From: Catellatospora paridis
GTDB lineage: Bacteria > Actinomycetota > Actinomycetes > Mycobacteriales > Micromonosporaceae
Assembly (NCBI RefSeq): GCF_009720365.1
Contig: NZ_ML769322.1
Location: 123,629 to 187,628, forward strand
Length of the DNA: 64,000 nucleotides
Direction of reading: 5' to 3'
Below, one piece after another: positions 60,176 to 64,000 of this stretch; position 1 is the first letter of the stretch; every line of letters begins with the position of its first letter. The position numbers were made by a program, and so were the translations under genes. The notes beneath the pieces are model-generated. The model ran no database searches. It was not told where the DNA came from and saw only the letters and a list, made by a program, of their open reading frames with translations.

Positions 60176-61087
60176 CCGCCACCGCTCCGCCAGCGCGTGC
60201 GCGGCGACCCGCTCGATCACCAGGCTGACCGCCGGCCAGTGCTCCCGGCCCGGCCTGGTGATCGAGAACATGCGCCGCCGCACCGGCACCCCCGGCATCG
60301 GCACGTACCGCACGCCCGGATGCTCGGGCAGGTGACCGGGCACCAACGCCACCCCCAGGTCCGCCGACACCAGGTCCAGCACCAGATCCATGCTGTCCGC
60401 CCGATGTTCGATCATCGGCTGGTACGCCGCCAGCGCGCACACCCGCACCGCCAACTCGTCGTCGGCCGGGCCGCGCGAGTTCACCACCCACGACTGCCCC
60501 GCCAGCGCGCACAGCCGCCCCGGTTCGTCGATCACGTCGGGCAGCGCCCGCCCCGCGGGCACGGCCAGCACCATCGGCGTCTCGCACAGCTGCCGCACCG
60601 TGTACCCGTCATAACCGCGCGGGACCAGGTCGTAGTCGTACACGAACCCGAGGTCCACCCGGTCCTCCTCCAGCAGCCGCACCACCTCCGGCGGCTCCTG
60701 CTCCTGCAGCAGCAGCTGCAACCCCGGATGCGACACCGCCAGCTCCCGCACCACCGGGATCAGATCCCCCGACAGCACCGACGCGTACGCCGCCACGTGC
60801 ACCGCCCCGCCCGGCTCCCCACCCCGCGCCAGCGCCGCACGAGCCGCGTCCACCGCCGCCAGGATCGGCCGCGCGTGCGTCACCAGCCGCCGCCCCGCCG
60901 GAGTCAGCCGGACCGTCCGCCCCGTGCGCTCGACCAGCGGCGCACCGACCTCCCGGGTCAGCGTGGCCAACTGCTGCGACACCGCCGACGTGCCATACCC
61001 GGTGGCCTCGGCGACCGCCCGCAGCGTGCCCCGATCCGACAACTCGACGAGCACGCGCAGCAGCCTGGTGTCCACGCCCCCCATCAT
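60116..61087 (-). CDS. LysR family transcriptional regulator
   Basis: 323 residues. Winged helix-turn-helix at about 5-62 (LLRVLVELSDRGTLRAVAEATGYGTSAVSQQLATLTREVG) and the substrate-binding domain after residue 85. I chose the ATG at 61087 (a second ATG follows at once). It is divergent from the EamA exporter, which it probably controls, and its last 60 bases overlap the end of the TSUP gene on the other strand. Two short palindromes touch its start codon. Confidence 0.92.
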   Translation of the reverse strand: MMGGVDTRLLRVLVELSDRGTLRAVAEATGYGTSAVSQQLATLTREVGAPLVERTGRTVRLTPAGRRLVTHARPILAAVDAARAALARGGEPGGAVHVAAYASVLSGDLIPVVRELAVSHPGLQLLLQEQEPPEVVRLLEEDRVDLGFVYDYDLVPRGYDGYTVRQLCETPMVLAVPAGRALPDVIDEPGRLCALAGQSWVVNSRGPADDELAVRVCALAAYQPMIEHRADSMDLVLDLVSADLGVALVPGHLPEHPGVRYVPMPGVPVRRRMFSITRPGREHWPAVSLVIERVAAHALAERWRSGQPLVVGEPGDQGQHDHE

Positions 61088-61111
61088 CCGCGAATCGCGG
61101 ACGGTCCGTCC
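61088..61111. promoter_or_regulatory. abutting palindromes at the LysR start
   Basis: CCGCGA-A-TCGCGG (61088-61100) and GGACGG-T-CCGTCC (61099-61111), each a perfect 13-base palindrome sharing two bases, immediately upstream of the lysR start codon in the gap to the EamA gene. Confidence 0.55.
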
Positions 61112-61155
61112 GCAGACCCGTGGTGGACGGCGTGATCTTTGTCCGGTGACATGGA

Positions 61156-62037
61156 GTGGTGACCGCCGTCGACATCGCCACCAGCACCTCCCGCCCACAG
61201 AGCACCGCCCCGGCCATCGGGCTGATCATGGGTTCGATGCTCTCCGTGCAGGTCGGCGCGGCCGCCTCCACCCGCCTGTTCGACGACATCGGCCCGGCCG
61301 GCACCGCCTGGCTGCGCGGCTGCTGGGCCGCGCTCGCCTTCGTGCTCATCGCCCGCCCCTCGCCCCGCTGGCTGCGCGCCCAGTCCCGCCACGACCTGCT
61401 CGGCGCGGTCGGCCTCGGCGTGGTCAGCGCCGCGATGAGCGTCGCCTTCTTCGAATCCATCGCCCGCATCCCGCTGGCCACCGCCGTCGCCCTGGAGTTC
61501 CTCGGCCCGCTGTCCCTGGCCGTACTGCGCCGCAGCGGCCGCTGGGGACTGCTCTGGCCCGCCCTCGCGTTGGCCGGCGTGCTCGCCCTGACCAGGCCCT
61601 GGCGCGGCGACATCAACCTGGTGGGCGTCGCGCTCGCCCTGGTCGCGGCCGCGGGCTGGGCCGGCTACATCGTCCTCACCCAGCGGGTCGGCGACAGCTT
61701 CAGCGGCGTCAAGGGCCTGGCCATCGCGATGCCCGTCTCCGCCGTCGCCGCCGCCGTCATCGGCGCACCCCAGGCCCTGCCCAACCTGACCTGGGGCATC
61801 ATCGCCCAGGCCGCCTGGCTGGCCATGCTGCTGCCGGTACTGCCGTTCGCCATGGAACTGCTCGCCCTGCGCCGCCTCACCGTCGCCGCCTTCGGCACCC
61901 TGATGTGCCTGGAACCCGCCTTCGCCCTCGCCGTCGGCGCCACCCTGCTCCACCAGACCCCGCACCCACTCCAGGTCGCCGGAGTCGCCTTCGTCGTCGC
62001 CGCCGGCATCGGCGCCCAACGCTCCGGCCACCGCTGA
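61156..62037 (+). CDS. EamA/DMT family exporter (RhtA-like)
   Basis: 293 residues, about ten membrane helices in two EamA halves. QVGAAASTRLFDDIGPAGTAWLR near the start and VALEFLGPLSLAVL in the middle are typical of RhtA-type threonine/homoserine exporters. MELLALRRLTVAAFGTLMCLEPAFA gives the second repeat. GTG start at 61156 (the next codon is also GTG). It is divergent from a LysR gene that is its probable regulator. The substrate is likely an amino acid, by family. Confidence 0.9.
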   Translation: MVTAVDIATSTSRPQSTAPAIGLIMGSMLSVQVGAAASTRLFDDIGPAGTAWLRGCWAALAFVLIARPSPRWLRAQSRHDLLGAVGLGVVSAAMSVAFFESIARIPLATAVALEFLGPLSLAVLRRSGRWGLLWPALALAGVLALTRPWRGDINLVGVALALVAAAGWAGYIVLTQRVGDSFSGVKGLAIAMPVSAVAAAVIGAPQALPNLTWGIIAQAAWLAMLLPVLPFAMELLALRRLTVAAFGTLMCLEPAFALAVGATLLHQTPHPLQVAGVAFVVAAGIGAQRSGHR

Positions 62038-62071
62038 AACGTCACCGGGGCCTCGCGGCCATCGGACCTGG

Positions 62072-63031
62072 TCACGAAGCGGTCAGGGTCTGCTCTCGCT
62101 CGGCGGCGATCTCGGCGAGCCGGGCCTGCGTCTGCGCGAGCCGCCGGTCGAGTTGCCGTCCGATCCGGGCCACCTGCTGGTCGCACTGCTGGGCGCGAGC
62201 CTGCGCCTGCTGAATCCGGTCCCGTACGGCGAGATCCGTGAAGATGTTGTCGAACCACACGTCCAGGAACCGGGTCAGGCCGTCGACCGCGACGGTGGAC
62301 GCCGTACCGGCACCGCCGGGCACGTCGGCGAGCTCGGTGTTCAGCTTGCCGATCAGGTGGTCCGCGATCGCCGCCGCAGCGGCCGCCTCGTCGAGGCGAT
62401 CGTGTTTCAACGCGCTGGCGATGGCACCCCCGCCGAAGAATGTGTCATACGTGGACCAGTTGCCCGCACTGTCGAGCAGCCCGGTGAGCGTGCGCAGCGC
62501 CGCCGACGCGGCAGCGGCCGCCCGCTGCGCCTCCGTGATCTCCTTGACCTCCGCCTCGGCCACACCGCGGGCCTCGGCCAGTTCGAGCAGCCGCCGCGCC
62601 CGGGAGTCCTCGGTCGCCGCGAGGGCACGCTCCTTCTCGTCGAGCACCGCGGCATACTCGGCCGGGGCGTGCCGGAGCGAGGTGAGGCGGGCGTCGACAC
62701 CTTCGAGTTCCCGCCGTAGCGTGTCCGCCTCGTTGCCGGCTCGCGTCAGCCGGTACGCCGCCGCGTCGGCCTCGGCCCGTTCCCGGGCGAGTGCGTCGTC
62801 GCGGGTCCCCCGCAGCGCGGCGAGCACGCGGGTGAGCGTCATCGTCTCCAGCCGGACGACGTCGCGTGCCTCCCGGTCGCGGACGCTCGACAACTCGCCG
62901 ACCCGCGCCTCGGCCTCCTCGATCAGCCTTCGCAGTTCGCCCTGCCGCGCCTGCACGGCCTGCCGCTCGCGCTTCGCCTCGGCGGCCGCCGCCAGCCGCG
63001 CCTCCAAGTCCCCGTGTGCCATGAGTGCCAT
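62072..63031 (-). CDS. coiled-coil protein of unknown function
   Basis: 319 residues, no signal peptide. Residues about 5-190 are nearly continuous heptads (AKRERQAVQARQGELRRLIEEAEARV, ARRLLELAEARGVAEAEVKEITEAQ), predicted as a long coiled coil with one break. Then a small domain with STYDTFFGGGAIASALKHDRLDEAAA and FLDVWFDNIFTDLAVRDRI, and a final helix. It may bind DNA or a protein partner; no ATPase domain exists, so it is not an SMC protein. The start could be 63031 or 63022. It is convergent with the EamA gene. Confidence 0.75.
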   Translation of the reverse strand: MALMAHGDLEARLAAAAEAKRERQAVQARQGELRRLIEEAEARVGELSSVRDREARDVVRLETMTLTRVLAALRGTRDDALARERAEADAAAYRLTRAGNEADTLRRELEGVDARLTSLRHAPAEYAAVLDEKERALAATEDSRARRLLELAEARGVAEAEVKEITEAQRAAAAASAALRTLTGLLDSAGNWSTYDTFFGGGAIASALKHDRLDEAAAAAAIADHLIGKLNTELADVPGGAGTASTVAVDGLTRFLDVWFDNIFTDLAVRDRIQQAQARAQQCDQQVARIGRQLDRRLAQTQARLAEIAAEREQTLTAS

Positions 63032-63215
63032 TTCAGCAGCCCCGGGCAACGCTGCGCCCCATCCCCGGCCCGGATGCCGTTGGCTGTGGTGGCAGGCACT
63101 GCCCCTAACGGATCCTAGGACGCTAGGCTGAGACGGGCAGTGGCAGGCGGCGGCCCCGGTGGTCCACACTGGATCTCTGCCGAGCCCGTCGGACGAGGGA
63201 GTGGACCATCAACAG

Positions 63216-64000
63216 CGTGCCGAGTGTGAGCGAGACACTCCCCGGGGCCCGCGCCGCGATCCTCGCCAGGCTGTGGGGCGCGCTGGTCCGCGAGCCGCTG
63301 CCGGGCGTCGTCGAACGGCAGGCGTACGGCGGCGACACCCGGATCACCCTGACGAGCGGCCAGCGGCTGATCGGGTCGGCGGCGCTGGCCCAGCCGTTCG
63401 CGGTCCCGCCCGAGGGCATGCGCGTCGTCACCGACGCCGGGGCGTTCGACGACCCGGTCGAGCTGCTGCGCGCGCTGCGCCTGCCGGGTGACGTCGCGCG
63501 GTTGACCACCGAGGTCGCCGACAGCGTGGTCGGGCTCGCCCTGGCACGGGCCGGTCAGCCGTACCGGCCCGGCGGCGAGCCGACGCTGACCGTGCTCGCG
63601 GGCCGCCCGGACGGCCTGGCGCTGCTGGAGCAGTCCGTGGTGGACGGTCACCCGCTGCACCCGTGCTGCCGCACCCGGATCGGCATGTCGCAGGCCGACG
63701 TGCTGCGGTTCGCGCCCGAGCACCGGCCCACGGTGGAGCTGGAGGTGTTCACCGTGCCGGCCAAGCGCTGGCTGACCACCGGCGCGGGGCTCGCGCCGCG
63801 GCTGCCCGTGCACCCGTGGCAGCGCGAGCACGTGCTGTCGGCGTACCCCTTCCTCAAACCCGACGGCGCCCGGATCGCGGCCATGCCGCTGATGTCGCTG
63901 CGCACCCTGGCCGCGGTCGCCGACCCGACGCGGCACTACAAGACCGCGGTCGACGTGCAGATGACCAGCGCGGTGCGGATCGTGTCCCCGGCCGCGGTGC
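63216..64000 (+). CDS. IucA/IucC family siderophore synthetase, cut by the window end
   Basis: First 261 residues of an NRPS-independent siderophore synthetase, which joins a carboxylate to an amine or alcohol with ATP. Visible family blocks: SVVDGHPLHPCCRTRIGM near residue 140, RLPVHPWQREHV near 195, and KTAVDVQMTSAVRIVSP near 245. The GTG at 63216 is the best start; a GAGGGAG lies 15 bases upstream, rather far. The gene runs past the window, so its length and neighbours are unknown. It is divergent from the coiled-coil gene. Confidence 0.9.

Noticed and set aside
63100-63145. Possible iron box before the IucA/IucC gene
   Set aside because: Only a TAGGCTGAG half resembles the TTAGGTTAGGCTAACCTAA consensus; the other half does not fit.

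Overview
This is a contiguous stretch of very GC-rich chromosome with strong third-position G/C bias. It looks like an actinomycete, most likely of the Micromonosporaceae (Micromonospora, Catellatospora or Actinoplanes type); this is inferred from gene content and style, not from a search. Supporting traits are the CBM2-tagged secreted chitinase and esterase, many TetR regulators, GTG starts, TGATG/ATGA couplings, a Spo0M-like protein, and dispersed palindromes of a kind I associate with that family. I see no rRNA, tRNA, CRISPR array, insertion sequence or prophage. The genes look chromosomal and mostly housekeeping or accessory-metabolic.

Layout. 1-6.3 kb: small redox and regulatory genes (SDR, TetR, aldo/keto reductase, EF-hand protein, zinc-ribbon protein, GNAT, DUF952, MmcQ). 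6.3-10.7 kb: a TetR-centred unit in which a sugar-symporter-type MFS, the TetR gene, a flavin monooxygenase and an SDR appear to share one operator motif. 10.7-14.7 kb: secreted GH18 chitinase, an S24/S26-like protein and a secreted PHB-depolymerase-type esterase. 14.8-21.4 kb: pentapeptide protein, ArsR-like regulator, LURP-one protein, ECF sigma operon, a leucine-rich-variant repeat protein and a broken S1 protease gene. 21.5-29.4 kb: hemerythrin, thymidine kinase, UMF1 transporter, glycerophosphodiesterase, PlsC and cytochrome bd oxidase (cydAB). 29.6-33.4 kb: CBM2 esterase, an unknown protein with a DNA-damage-type promoter, an SDR and a membrane protein under a dense operator.

33.4-38.5 kb: a two-component system divergent from an alr-ddl pair (D-Ala-D-Ala supply), then HAD phosphatase. 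38.5-45.3 kb: CNNM/CBS transporter-like protein, two TetR genes each facing a divergent target, NUDIX, SnoaL-like and an Imm1-like membrane protein. 45.4-48.0 kb: an AAA+ ATPase divergent from a membrane/TPR pair. 48.1-55.5 kb: methyltransferase, PhzF, MOSC, two acetyltransferase-type genes, a Ser/Thr kinase, DUF4184 and an aldo/keto reductase. 55.5-64.0 kb: ABC-F protein with a structured leader, Spo0M-like protein, secreted hydrolase, TSUP and EamA transporters around a LysR gene, a coiled-coil protein and the start of an IucA/IucC siderophore synthetase cut by the window edge.

The most notable signals are regulatory and structural. They are a PafBC-type plus LexA-type promoter in front of a conserved gene of unknown function; dispersed palindromic repeats, one of which has become coding sequence at the end of alr; a protease gene reduced to signal peptide and frameshifted prodomain that keeps a LacI-type operator; and several self-consistent operator pairs. 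No single complete, unambiguous new multi-gene system is evident.
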